A DNA stretch of 18,434 bases from JAKBCQ01 sp021807585 (GCA_027325115.1 DAHWFG010000161.1:1-18434); one strand, 5' to 3'; counted from the first letter of the stretch, positions 1 to 8,237 are shown. Numbers and translations are program-made. The notes: generated from the sequence alone by a model not told the origin.

Positions 1-346
1 TGAGATCGGGCCGGGACGCTCTTTGACAATTTGGTTTCGGTACACGAGGTATCAATCGCTCGACGGACTCGCGTCCGTCTCGGTTCGGCGATCGTCATGA
101 GTTCATTAGCAGATGGATTCAGACGTCGAGTCGAATCGAGCGGACGCGAGTCGCGTCGATCCCTCTCGTCGTCATTATCTCAACCGATCGCCGTCGTCGT
201 TGTTGGAAAGAAAAATCGGTCTGGACGCCGCCGCCGCGTTATGGCATGTTCCCGGCATCCCGTCTATTTTCGGCGTTCGTTCCCGATCCCCAGCGGGATC
301 ATTCTTGAAGGGGGCGAGCGAAACGGTTCGATCGAGGCGCGAAGTC
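1..346. other. Leading region without a supported gene
   Basis: I see no convincing gene here. Open frames exist on both strands but look like composition-driven shadows rich in Arg and Ser. Visible structure: a perfect TTGACA hexamer at 23-28 with no good -10 partner at 16-18 bp; a GC-rich hairpin at 62-79 (7-bp arms GACGGAC and GTCCGTC around a TCGC tetraloop); and an odd palindrome at 143-157 (arms GACGCGA and TCGCGTC around one G). The region may contain the promoter and leader of the lipoprotein that starts at 347. Confidence 0.5.
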
Positions 347-583
347 ATGAATCGACGACGTTTCGGTTTACTATTGGCGACCGCGATCACGGTCGGTTGG
401 GGCTCGGGATGCGCGACATCGAAACGCTCCAAACGCACGTCGGATCCGTACAAGGACGATGATGAGTCCGATCACGACCTCGATCGCCCCGACGAACTGA
501 AGAACTTCTTCAAACCGACGCGTCGGTTCGGCGGGCTCAGCTCCGAGGCTCGCGAGATCGAATCCGATTTCGGGATCAAATAA
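347..583 (+). CDS. Small predicted lipoprotein, 78 aa
   Basis: Hypothetical small lipoprotein. The N-terminus has a positive cluster (residues 3-5, RRR), a hydrophobic stretch (about 7-18) and a lipobox-like GSGC with the acylated cysteine at residue 22. This indicates export and lipidation by signal peptidase II. The remaining 56 residues are charged, with an acidic DDDESDHD-type patch near residues 35-42, and no recognisable domain. The ATG at 347 was chosen because it places the signal sequence at the N-terminus; the frame stays open back to 113, but that extension has no signal character. It lies 58 nt upstream of the YraN-like gene on the same strand and may be cotranscribed with it. The function is unknown. 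Confidence 0.65.
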   Translation: MNRRRFGLLLATAITVGWGSGCATSKRSKRTSDPYKDDDESDHDLDRPDELKNFFKPTRRFGGLSSEAREIESDFGIK

Positions 584-641
584 CCTTCTTTCGATACGCT
601 TGGATCCGATCCGATTCGCCGATTTTCATCACGAGGCTTAC

Positions 642-1040
642 ATGAATCGATTTCTTCGCGCAATTATGAATCGAACCTTCGGCGCGGCCGGAGAGAACTC
701 GGCGCTTGAGTATTTGAAGGGGATCGGCTATCGCGAACTTGGTCGGGGGTATCGCACGAGGTACGGCGAGATTGATTTGATTATGCGAGACGGCGACGGG
801 ATTGTTTTCGTCGAGGTGAAATCGCGTCGGGAAGGACATCCCGAAGAAGCGGTCGACGAGCAAAAGCAACGCAAGCTGACGCTGACGGCGTTGCAATATC
901 TCAAAAATCACAAACTTCTTGATATTTCGGCGCGATTCGACGTCGTCGCGCTCGTTTGGCCTGAAACCGGGAAAGCGCCGACGATCCGCCACTATAAAGC
1001 CGCTTTTGAAGCCGTCGGCCGAGGCCAAATGTTTCGATAA
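642..1040 (+). CDS. YraN/UPF0102 family nuclease-fold protein
   Basis: A 132-residue protein of the YraN (UPF0102) family, which has the restriction-endonuclease-like (PD-(D/E)XK) fold; its cellular substrate is not settled. Visible family motifs: GENSALEYL near residues 17-25 (the usual G..GE..A..L helix), GY at 29-30, GEIDLI at 42-47 and VFVEVKSR at 55-62. These give an acidic/ExK constellation of E18, D45, E58 and K60. The length is close to the usual 110-130 residues. The ATG at 642 is preferred; an in-frame TTG at 600 would add 14 residues and another ATG at 666 would remove eight. Its TAA stop is built into the hairpin at 1039-1065, shared with the convergent bioF. Confidence 0.85.
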   Translation: MNRFLRAIMNRTFGAAGENSALEYLKGIGYRELGRGYRTRYGEIDLIMRDGDGIVFVEVKSRREGHPEEAVDEQKQRKLTLTALQYLKNHKLLDISARFDVVALVWPETGKAPTIRHYKAAFEAVGRGQMFR

Positions 1041-1065
1041 AGAACGATAGAAATCAACGTTCTTT
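1039..1065. terminator. Hairpin between convergent yraN-like gene and bioF
   Basis: The arms AAAGAACG (1039-1046) and CGTTCTTT (1058-1065) form a perfect 8-bp inverted repeat with an 11-nt loop. It lies exactly between two convergent genes and overlaps both stop codons. Each strand ends the stem in TTT, which is a short U-run, so bidirectional intrinsic termination is plausible but not certain. The stem is unusually A/T-rich for this GC-rich region. Confidence 0.5.
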
Positions 1066-2251
1066 AGGAGATTTCGCCGTTTGATTTCGCTTTGGCGAGG
1101 GCTTGAATCAAAGGTTCGAGATCTTCGAGGCGGATACCCGCGGAGAGGCCGACGCGGAGCCGCGAGGTTCCCGCGGGGACGGTGGGGGGGCGGATCGCCG
1201 CGACGACGTAGCCGAGTTCGCGGAGTCGTTCGCCGAGGGCGACCGTCGCGCGCGGGTCTCCGACCAGGATCGGAGCGATCGGGCCGCGGGTCGAACTGGT
1301 GGCGATTCCGTGTTGATTGAGTGTCGCGCGGAATGCGGAGGCGAGTTGATGGAGTCGATCGCGCCGCGCGGTTTCGATCCGAGAGATGCGGAGAGCCTCG
1401 GCGGCTGCGGCTGCGGCGGCCGGCGGAATGGCGGTTGAAAAGACGAGTCCACGCGCGTGATTCGTGAGGAGGTTAATCAGTTTGTTCGACCCCGCGACGA
1501 ACCCTCCGATCGATCCCAGCGCTTTTGAGAGCGTTCCCATTTTGATCGGCACGCGATCGGCGACTCCTTGTTCGGCGGCGATTCCTCGGCCTTCGGGTCC
1601 GTAAACTCCCGTCGCGTGCGCCTCGTCCACCATCAGCATGGCGTCGTGACGGTCGGCGAGATCGACCAGATCGGCGATCGGCGCGGCGTCTCCATCCATG
1701 CCGAAGATCGACTCGGTGACGATCAGGGCGCGACGGAAGCGAGACCGCTCGGTCGCGAGGAGTTCGGATAATCGCAAAATATCGATATGTGGATAAATGA
1801 ACGTTTCGGCGCGTGAGAGCCGAATTCCGTCGATCAAACCGGCGTGATTGAGTCGGTCGGAGAAGACGACGTCTTCCTTGGCGACGACCGCGGCGATGGT
1901 GGCGAATCCCGCGGCGTATCCTGATGGAAAAAGGACGGCGGCGTCGGTTTGCTCGAACGCGGCGAGATCGCGAGCGAGTTCGGCGTGGGGGATCCGGAGG
2001 CCCGTGACGAGGGGGGACGCGGCGGCGCCCCAGCCGTGTCGATCGGCTGCGGCCTTTCCCGCGGCGACGACTCGGGGGTCGCAAGCCAACGACAAATAAT
2101 CATTCGAGGCGAGATTGATAAGAACGCGGCCGTCGGCGGTTTCGATCGTTCCTGCGGAGGAGGGGGCGGCGAAGACGGTCGGGTTGCGTTCGAGGCCGCG
2201 GTCGGCCCAATCGGTGTTGATCCGGTCGATCCAGCGCAGCGGATCGTTCAT
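1064..2251 (-). CDS. bioF: 8-amino-7-oxononanoate synthase (KAPA synthase)
   Basis: A 395-residue PLP enzyme of the alpha-oxoamine synthase family. BioF condenses L-alanine with a pimeloyl thioester to give 8-amino-7-oxononanoate, the first step of biotin ring assembly, in the cytosol. Seen: LASNDYLSL at 47-55, a glycine-rich cofactor segment around 107-116 (LFPSGYAAGF), VDEAHATGVYG at 208-218 (D209 and H212, the usual cofactor-pocket residues), and GTLSKALGSIGG at 239-250 with K243 as the expected Schiff-base lysine. The length is normal for the family. The paralogues Kbl (2-amino-3-ketobutyrate CoA ligase) and SPT share this fold, but adjacency to bioB favours BioF. It starts 69 nt downstream of bioB, with only a weak ribosome-binding site (GGAT), consistent with cotranscription. 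Confidence 0.92.
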   Translation of the reverse strand: MNDPLRWIDRINTDWADRGLERNPTVFAAPSSAGTIETADGRVLINLASNDYLSLACDPRVVAAGKAAADRHGWGAAASPLVTGLRIPHAELARDLAAFEQTDAAVLFPSGYAAGFATIAAVVAKEDVVFSDRLNHAGLIDGIRLSRAETFIYPHIDILRLSELLATERSRFRRALIVTESIFGMDGDAAPIADLVDLADRHDAMLMVDEAHATGVYGPEGRGIAAEQGVADRVPIKMGTLSKALGSIGGFVAGSNKLINLLTNHARGLVFSTAIPPAAAAAAAEALRISRIETARRDRLHQLASAFRATLNQHGIATSSTRGPIAPILVGDPRATVALGERLRELGYVVAAIRPPTVPAGTSRLRVGLSAGIRLEDLEPLIQALAKAKSNGEIS

Positions 2252-2320
2252 GACGGTCGAATCCGGTTCGGCGCGACCGCGGGTCGGGTCGCGGCGGGCG
2301 CGTTCAGAAGCGTATTGGAA

Positions 2321-3346
2321 TTACGACGTTTTGATAATTGATTCCGCCGATCGGCTCGGATTCACGACGGCGGCGGGTCGCGGCGTGAGGCCGAGCCTTT
2401 CGAACAGGCTTGAATCTTGATCGAGCGAGGGGTTGGGGGTGGTGAGGAGTTTTTCGCCGGCGAAGATGGAATTCGCCCCCGCTAAGAAGCAGAGCGCCTG
2501 CTCGGCTTCGCCGAACGACAACCGCCCCGCGGAGAGTCGAACGATCGCGCCGGGCATGAGGATGCGCGCGGTCGCGATCGCGCGGACGAGTTCCCAGATC
2601 GAAGTCGGCGGACGGTCGGCGAGGGGGGTTCCGGCGACGGGAACGAGCGCGTTGATCGGGACCGATTCGGGGGGCTCGGGGAGATTGGCGAGCGTCCAGA
2701 GGAGGTCGATCCGATCGTCCTCGCTCTCTCCCATGCCCAGGATCCCGCCGCAGCAGACTCCGATTCCGGCGTTCCGCACGCGTTCGATCGTTTTTAAACG
2801 ATCTTCATAAGTGCGTGTGGAGATGATTTCAGAATAATAGTTCGCCGAGGTGTCGAGATTATGGTTGTAGGCGTCGAGCCCCGCCTCTTTGAGCCTTTTC
2901 GCCTGGTGATCGGAGAGCATGCCGAGCGTGCAGCACGCCTCGATCCCGAGCCGCTTGACCCCCTCGACCATGTGGAGGACGTCGTCGAACGCGGGACCGT
3001 CTTTGACCTCGCGCCACGCGGCGCCCATGCAAAAGCGGGTGGCGCCGCCGTCGCGGGCGCGTTCGGCCGCGGCGAGAACCGCGGCGACGTCGAGCCGGGG
3101 TTCGGAGTCGACCGGAGTGTGATACCGCGCCGCCTGCGGACAGTACGCGCAATCCTCGGGACATCCCCCGGTCTTGATCGAAAGCAAGACGCACACCTGG
3201 ACCTCGCCCGGGGTGTGATGACGTCGGTGCGTCTCGGAGGCGCGACCGATCAGATCGACGATCGGCGATCGATAGATCTCGGCCACCCGGTCCCTTGAAA
3301 TCGCCGCTCCGGCCGCCGACGAACCTTCATGCATGAGATTAATCAT
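2321..3346 (-). CDS. bioB: Biotin synthase (radical SAM)
   Basis: A 341-residue radical SAM enzyme that inserts sulfur into dethiobiotin in the last step of biotin synthesis. Seen: the CPEDCAYC motif with C62, C66 and C69 binding the SAM-coordinating [4Fe-4S] cluster; further family motifs GATRFCMGAAWR, ACCTLGM, YNHNLDTS, STRTYEDRL, VCCGGILGMGE and RLSAGR, which carry the Cys and Arg ligands expected for the sacrificial [2Fe-2S] cluster. The ATG at 3346 is preferred. The frame extends upstream to 3490, but those residues are Arg/Ser-rich and unlike BioB; another ATG at 3334 is possible. bioF follows 69 nt downstream. No BirA-type operator or BioR-type palindrome was found upstream. Confidence 0.94.
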   Translation of the reverse strand: MINLMHEGSSAAGAAISRDRVAEIYRSPIVDLIGRASETHRRHHTPGEVQVCVLLSIKTGGCPEDCAYCPQAARYHTPVDSEPRLDVAAVLAAAERARDGGATRFCMGAAWREVKDGPAFDDVLHMVEGVKRLGIEACCTLGMLSDHQAKRLKEAGLDAYNHNLDTSANYYSEIISTRTYEDRLKTIERVRNAGIGVCCGGILGMGESEDDRIDLLWTLANLPEPPESVPINALVPVAGTPLADRPPTSIWELVRAIATARILMPGAIVRLSAGRLSFGEAEQALCFLAGANSIFAGEKLLTTPNPSLDQDSSLFERLGLTPRPAAVVNPSRSAESIIKTS

Positions 3347-3384
3347 TAACTTACTTGAGTTTCCGTGAATATCAAGAGAACGAA

Positions 3385-3408
3385 GCCGCGGGGACGAATC
3401 GCCGCGGC
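3385..3408. other. GC-rich hairpin in the bioB leader
   Basis: The arms GCCGCGG (3385-3391) and CCGCGGC (3402-3408) form a 7-bp stem with a 10-nt loop, 39 nt upstream of the bioB start and 92 nt past the stop of the small membrane protein gene. It has no following T-run in the direction of bioB transcription. It could be a weak terminator, a processing site or a leader structure; composition alone could also produce it. Confidence 0.3.
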
Positions 3409-3499
3409 GGGATCGAACGAGCGAGGGAGGTCGTGCGATCGATCGATAAAGAGGGATCGAACGCGGCGCGGGCCGCGAAGCGACGGTCAAGTTCGGCGA

Positions 3500-3718
3500 T
3501 TATCGGCGCGCCGATTTGCACACGATGAAGATCACGCCGACGCAAAGAAAACCGGCTGCGAAGTAGCCTGGAGTCGCGTCCTTGGCGGTCGCGGCGCCGG
3601 CGACCTCCCCGGCGGGCGCTCCCCCGGGTGGCGGAGGCGCCTGAGCCCGCGACGACGAAGAGGAGGCGAGCAGAGCGCCCGCGACGAAAAGCGCCGCCAA
3701 AAACCGCCGAATCATCAT
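3500..3718 (-). CDS. Small secreted or membrane protein with C-terminal helix, 72 aa
   Basis: Unrecognised small protein. It has an N-terminal signal-like segment (about residues 3-20), a serine run and an AQA-like cleavage point near residues 25-28. A low-complexity Pro/Gly/Ala linker follows, then one C-terminal hydrophobic helix (about residues 50-67) ending in a short basic tail (KSARR). The ATG at 3718 was chosen because it forms an ATGA overlap with the stop of the upstream nuclease-like gene and has AAGGA (3728-3732) nine bases upstream. The ATG at 3727 would sit directly against that site. The overlap implies translational coupling with the HYExAFE gene, so the two may work together, but the function is unknown. 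The signal peptide plus C-terminal helix suggests anchoring in a membrane with the linker outside the cytoplasm. Confidence 0.7.
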   Translation of the reverse strand: MMIRRFLAALFVAGALLASSSSSRAQAPPPPGGAPAGEVAGAATAKDATPGYFAAGFLCVGVIFIVCKSARR

Positions 3719-4278
3719 CGGATGCATTCCTTAAGAGACTTGGGCCGACGCGGCGCTTCGAGCCGCATCGGCAGCCATTCGATCAACGGACGGACGCGCC
3801 GGCGGAACTCGGCCCGCGCCATCGCGACCCCCCTCCAGGCGGGCCCGTGCGACCTCAAATGCGACACGTAATCGTCGAGTTCGACCCCCCAGAACCAGTA
3901 CTCGCGATTGCGAAACGAATACGACCCCTGTTCACGCGGAGGGAGCGGGAAAGGCATCGGTTTCTCGGCGTAAACAAACGCGAGGATCGCGCGGAAGCCG
4001 GGTCCAAAAATCTCCTGCCACCGCGCCAGACCGTCGAGATCGTCGGTCGTCACCCAGTTCTCCCAAGGCCGACGACCCCGTGCGTTCCGCCCTTTTTTCC
4101 CCTTCACCTCGACGACCAAATTCGACGCGTATCGAGGGTACAACAAAAAATCGGGGTTCTTCACCCCCTCGTCGCCGAAAATGGCGCGCTTCGCCTCGTC
4201 GATCGCCACGCACGGCACCCTCAGCGATCGCACGTAGCCCTCGAACGCCGCCTCGTAATGATTCGCTCGATTCGCCAT
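3715..4278 (-). CDS. HYExAFE family protein, nuclease-like fold
   Basis: A 187-residue protein beginning with the signature HYEAAFE (residues 7-13), the hallmark of a family I recognise from planctomycetes; its function is not established. The order of motifs resembles a PD-(D/E)XK core: a first helix with E9 and E13, then NPDFLLY (D43), then LVVEVKGKK (E57, K59), then ARWQEIF (Q89) in the next helix. This is the usual E...D...ExK...Q layout of restriction-like and Holliday-resolvase-like nucleases. Assigning nuclease activity is inference from that pattern. It heads a leftward group and is coupled by a 4-base overlap to the small membrane protein. It is divergent from the large heme protein, with 263 nt between them. 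No signal peptide is visible, so it is probably cytosolic. Confidence 0.85.
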   Translation of the reverse strand: MANRANHYEAAFEGYVRSLRVPCVAIDEAKRAIFGDEGVKNPDFLLYPRYASNLVVEVKGKKGRNARGRRPWENWVTTDDLDGLARWQEIFGPGFRAILAFVYAEKPMPFPLPPREQGSYSFRNREYWFWGVELDDYVSHLRSHGPAWRGVAMARAEFRRRVRPLIEWLPMRLEAPRRPKSLKECIR

Positions 4279-4436
4279 CGTCGACTTTCGCTCGACTCCG
4301 CACCCCGAAATCGACGGGTTGCATGTTCATCCGATCTTAAACGGTCGAGGCCCGCGAGGGAACACGCGAACGCCGCCGTTTTTGATCGATTCCAATCACC
4401 GTCAAGCTCGACAAAAACAGGAGCCCCGCGCAATCC

Positions 4437-4465
4437 TTGTCGCGCCGCCGCCCGACCGCTACCAT
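4437..4465 (+). promoter_or_regulatory. Possible sigma-70 type promoter for the PVC heme protein
   Basis: TTGTCG (4437-4442), a 17-bp spacer, then TACCAT (4460-4465) lies 76 nt upstream of the ATG at 4542. The hexamers match consensus only partly (four positions of six in each), but the spacing is ideal and it falls in the 263-nt divergent gap between the HYExAFE gene and this one. No operator repeat was seen in the gap. Confidence 0.35.
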
Positions 4466-4541
4466 TGCATAAGACCCACCCGATTGCGAGGCGATCCGGC
4501 GCACCCTCCCCAAAAACATCAACCCGCGAGATAACCAAGAT

Positions 4542-7500
4542 ATGTTCTTTTTCTTGTTTTCTGATCCGTCGACCGCGAGCGTTCGGCGTCGGTTTTCGGT
4601 CGCGTCGCTCGCGTTCGCGGCGGCGCTCGCCGTTTCCCCTGGGGCGTTCGCTCAGACCGGCCCCGCCGAGGGGCGCGAGGGTTTGGTCGAGCTTGGAAAG
4701 AGCGATCCCAGGCTCAAGCGGCATTACGCTCCCAAAGGGATGAAGGTCGAGATCGTCGCGGCCGAGCCCGCGATCGTCGACCCGACCGCGATGGCGTTCG
4801 ACGACCGCGGAAACCTCTACGTCGCCGAATGGAAATCCGCGGATTATATGTTTGATACATTGGATACCGTCAAGCTTCCCGAAGGGGGAACGACGAAGGT
4901 GATGCGGCGGCGGAAGGCGACGAACGACGTCGTCAAGCGGCTCCGCGACACAAACGGCGACGGTATTTACGACACGTCCGACGTCGTCGTGATCGGCGCC
5001 GAGATGCCCTCAAGTATCTTCCCCTGGAAGAACAGTCTGTATCTCACGTGTGTGGGGAGGCTCGAACGGTGGAGCGACGACGACGGCGACGGCCGGTTCG
5101 AGACCAGAACGATCATCGCCGACGGCTTCTGCGGGTTTTATCACCACTGGCTCAGCGGGATGACGCTTTCGGCCGACGGCTGGTTTTATCTCACCGCGGG
5201 GGATAATGATAATCATGTGATCGGATCGGACGGGTCGCGGGTCGAGGTGTCGCGGTGCGGCGGAATCTTCCGCGGCAAGGTCGACGGATCGCGGATGAAT
5301 TTGTTCGCGATGGGGTTCCGCAACCCGTACCGCGACGTCGCGTTCAACAGCCGCTTCGATGCGTTCCACCTCGATAACGACAACGAGGACGGATCGAAAT
5401 TCCAGGGGGTTCGGCTGATCCAGGCGGTCGAGGGGGGAGATTACGGCTGGCGACTCTTGCCCGGCGCGCCGTGCTGTCAGCCCGATTTCGACCGGGGCGC
5501 GGTCGACGGCGAACTCCCCGGCAAACTGCCGATTCTCGCCAAAACGGGGCGTGGAGCTCCCGCGGGACTCGTCGTTTACGATGGAATCGCGCTGCCGGAT
5601 CGCTATCGCGATCTGTGTATATACCCCGACGTCTTTCGCAAACTGGTGCGCGGTTATCGTGTTTCGCCCCGGGGAGGGACCTACAGGCTCGAAGAGACGA
5701 TCACTCTGATGACCGCCGACGACGACCTGTTCCGACCGTGTCAGGCGGTCGTCGGACCCGACGGCGCGCTCTACGTGCTCGATTGGCGGAGCAATTCGGG
5801 GGGAGCGGGGCGATTGTGGGGCGATTCCAAATATGGTCGCTTGTACAAGATTTCATGGGAAGGCGACGGTTCGACGCCCGCTTTGCCGCTCAAGAAAAAC
5901 GACTGGACGCGCGTTTTGGGAGCGAGCGACGCCGAGCTTTTGGCGATGATTCGCGGACGCGATTATCGCGAGGCGGCGCGGTCGCTGCGTGAGCTTGTTT
6001 CGCGGGGAACGAAAGTGCTTGAACCCCTTTTAGCGTTGATGAACGACCGCGACGCGCCCGCGCACGCTCGATTGCTTGGGCTGCAGGGGGCTCGGCAGTT
6101 TTGGGGAGAGCCGGTCGAACGCGCGATGATCGCGGCGCTCCACGATCCCGCGGCGGATATTCGTCGGCTGGCGGCGCAGGCGATCTCGTGGGAGCCCGTC
6201 GAGCGTCGTCCGCTGTTGATCCCGGCGCTTGTCGCTCGTCTTGATGAACCCGACGGCCGAGCCCTCCGCGACGTCGCGCTCGCGATTGGGCGCCACGGTT
6301 GGGCGGTCCCCGGCGACGCGGCGCCTCCGCTCCTCGCCTGGCTATTGAAGCATCAGGACGCCGACGTCGTCGTCCGCGACGCGTTCATTCGAGGTCTTGA
6401 ACGGATCGGCGAGCCCGGGATCGCCGAGGTCGCGAATCTCATCCGGTCGACCGACAATCCCTCCCGCCGCGCCGCCGCGGTCGCGATTTTCGTCGCGTTT
6501 CGCACCGCGGAGGCCGCCGCCAAACTCCCCGAACTCGCCGTGCTGGCGAACCTCGACGCGGGCGAACGGCTCGCGCTCGTCAAACAATTCAAAGATATTC
6601 CTTTGAACATACCCGTGCCGACCGCGGGGCTCGCGGAGTGGGTCGCGAATCATCCCGAGGTCGACTCGGCGACCAAGATCGCGACGCTCGACGTCTGTCG
6701 CCTCGCGGGCGATCCCGCGGCGGCTCTCGTCGTCAAGCTGCTCGACGACTCCTCGGCGACCGTCCGCGTCGCCGCGACGCGGCTCGCAGCTCGCACGAGG
6801 CCCCCGGGAGCGGTCGAGAAGCTCTCGACTCGGCTCGCCGACCCCAAAATCGCGACCGACGAACGGATCGCGATCGCCGCGGCGATCGCCGGCTCGGGAT
6901 CCAAATTCTATGATGCTATTTTATCAGCATATAAGCAATTTGAAAGTGATCCCGCGATTGCGCGGACGTTGTTGCGGTCGCTCGCCGACGCCGACCGCGT
7001 TCGCGCCGAGGCGATCGCCGAGGGGGCGCTCGCGAGCGATCGGGGCGAGCTGAGGCGCGAGGCGATCCAGATCCTCGGCGAAACGCCGCAATCGGCTCTC
7101 AAACTGGGGAACGCGTTCCTCGCGGGCAAACTTGGCCGCGGCGAACTCCCCGCGGTGCTCGCCGCGGTGCGGCGGTACGATTCGGCTGAACATAAGAAGA
7201 TCCTTACGGCGATCGACGAAACGCTCGCCAAGAGCGCGGCGGCGATCGACGTCGCCGATCTCAAAGCGCGGGTTGCGAACGGATCGGACTCATGGCGCGG
7301 GCTGGCGATTTTTCTTCGCGAATCGGGCGCGCGATGCTACACGTGCCACAAGATCGAAAACCTCGGCGGCGCGGTCGGCCCTGCTCTCACGGGAGTTTAC
7401 CAGGCGCTCTCGATCGATAAACTTATCGAATCGCTCTTGCAACCGTCAAAAGAAATTAAAGAAGGATATGAATCCTATAAAGTTGCGCTCAAAGACGGTC

Positions 7501-8198
7501 GCGTCCTCGCGGGGATTCAGGTTTCGCGCGACGCCAAGACGCTCGTGTTGCGCGACGCGAACGGACGCGAGACGCGGGTCGCGGTCGATCAGATCGACGA
7601 ACAGGCGAAAGACCCCGTCTCGCTCATGCCCGCGGGGCTCGTGAACGATCTCGCCCCCGACGAACTTCGCGATCTGCTCGCGTTCCTCCTCGATAAAAAG
7701 GCTCAGGAGACGCTTCGTCTCACCACAAAGGTTGATCATGTCTTGGCGATCGGCCCGTTTTCGCCGACGCGCGAGGGGATCGCGATTCCGCTCGATCGCG
7801 TCGACGCCGAGAAAACGTATCAGGGGTTCGAAGGACGAACCGCGGCGTGGACGAAGCTCGATTCCAATAGCGCCGGCATGATCAACCTTCGAGGGCAATT
7901 GGGGCTTTCGGAGTCGTCGGCGTATCTCGCGTTTCAGGTACGGTCCGACGTCGATCAAGACGCGACGTTGCGGCTGGGAATCGAGGGCTTTTCGAAGATT
8001 TATGTCGACGGCGAGAAGCGGGGCGAGGCCGCGCCCGCCGCGGTTGCGATCGCGGGGCCTCCCGTGCGGCTCCCGCTCAAGAAAGGCTGGAATACGGTAT
8101 TGATCGCGGTCGATCGAGCCCCTCAGGGCGAAGGGAGGGGGATGCTCGCGATCGGTTCGGCGAATCCCGTCGAGATCCGCGCCGAGCCCTCGCGGTGA
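4542..8198 (+). CDS. PVC-type heme-binding membrane-bound dehydrogenase
   Basis: A 1218-residue exported protein of the PVC-type putative dehydrogenase/heme-binding family, expanded in planctomycetes. Domains in order: a signal peptide (about 1-37, cleavage near AFA-Q); a beta-propeller of the sugar-dehydrogenase type (about 60-450, e.g. MAFDDRGNLYVAEW and FRNPYRDVAFN); HEAT-like alpha repeats (about 470-910); a cytochrome-c-like domain with CYTCH (C932, C935, H936) and candidate distal Met at M1029 (SLMPAG); and a C-terminal beta-sandwich-like module (about 1073-1218; GPF, IYVDGEKRG and LKKGWNTVLIAVD motifs). Family members are thought to oxidise sugars or other organics outside the cytoplasm and pass electrons through the heme; the substrate cannot be read here. 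It appears to stand alone as a transcription unit. Confidence 0.92.
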   Translation: MFFFLFSDPSTASVRRRFSVASLAFAAALAVSPGAFAQTGPAEGREGLVELGKSDPRLKRHYAPKGMKVEIVAAEPAIVDPTAMAFDDRGNLYVAEWKSADYMFDTLDTVKLPEGGTTKVMRRRKATNDVVKRLRDTNGDGIYDTSDVVVIGAEMPSSIFPWKNSLYLTCVGRLERWSDDDGDGRFETRTIIADGFCGFYHHWLSGMTLSADGWFYLTAGDNDNHVIGSDGSRVEVSRCGGIFRGKVDGSRMNLFAMGFRNPYRDVAFNSRFDAFHLDNDNEDGSKFQGVRLIQAVEGGDYGWRLLPGAPCCQPDFDRGAVDGELPGKLPILAKTGRGAPAGLVVYDGIALPDRYRDLCIYPDVFRKLVRGYRVSPRGGTYRLEETITLMTADDDLFRPCQAVVGPDGALYVLDWRSNSGGAGRLWGDSKYGRLYKISWEGDGSTPALPLKKNDWTRVLGASDAELLAMIRGRDYREAARSLRELVSRGTKVLEPLLALMNDRDAPAHARLLGLQGARQFWGEPVERAMIAALHDPAADIRRLAAQAISWEPVERRPLLIPALVARLDEPDGRALRDVALAIGRHGWAVPGDAAPPLLAWLLKHQDADVVVRDAFIRGLERIGEPGIAEVANLIRSTDNPSRRAAAVAIFVAFRTAEAAAKLPELAVLANLDAGERLALVKQFKDIPLNIPVPTAGLAEWVANHPEVDSATKIATLDVCRLAGDPAAALVVKLLDDSSATVRVAATRLAARTRPPGAVEKLSTRLADPKIATDERIAIAAAIAGSGSKFYDAILSAYKQFESDPAIARTLLRSLADADRVRAEAIAEGALASDRGELRREAIQILGETPQSALKLGNAFLAGKLGRGELPAVLAAVRRYDSAEHKKILTAIDETLAKSAAAIDVADLKARVANGSDSWRGLAIFLRESGARCYTCHKIENLGGAVGPALTGVYQALSIDKLIESLLQPSKEIKEGYESYKVALKDGRVLAGIQVSRDAKTLVLRDANGRETRVAVDQIDEQAKDPVSLMPAGLVNDLAPDELRDLLAFLLDKKAQETLRLTTKVDHVLAIGPFSPTREGIAIPLDRVDAEKTYQGFEGRTAAWTKLDSNSAGMINLRGQLGLSESSAYLAFQVRSDVDQDATLRLGIEGFSKIYVDGEKRGEAAPAAVAIAGPPVRLPLKKGWNTVLIAVDRAPQGEGRGMLAIGSANPVEIRAEPSR

Positions 8199-8200
8199 AT

Positions 8201-8237
8201 CGCCGCGGCGACTCATCGAGCGGCGCGAGCCGCGGCG
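8201..8237. terminator. Stem-loop just after the PVC heme protein gene
   Basis: The arms CGCCGCGGC (8201-8209) and GCCGCGGCG (8229-8237) form a perfect 9-bp GC stem with a 19-nt loop, starting two bases after the stop codon. There is no T-run after it, so it may stabilise the mRNA end or assist Rho-dependent termination rather than act as a classical intrinsic terminator. Confidence 0.35.

Noticed and set aside
23..51. TTGACA as a promoter -35
   Set aside because: No acceptable -10 hexamer lies at 16-18 bp spacing, so I did not call a promoter.
3347..3499. BirA operator or biotin-related regulatory site before bioB
   Set aside because: No TTGTAACC/GGTTACAA-type or TTATCTATAA-type palindrome could be found; only a GC hairpin is present.
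3628..4743. Rightward open frame of 371 codons across the HYExAFE gene and the heme protein start
   Set aside because: It runs antisense to a recognised family and overlaps the signal peptide of the heme protein in another frame; the product is Arg/Pro-rich low complexity.
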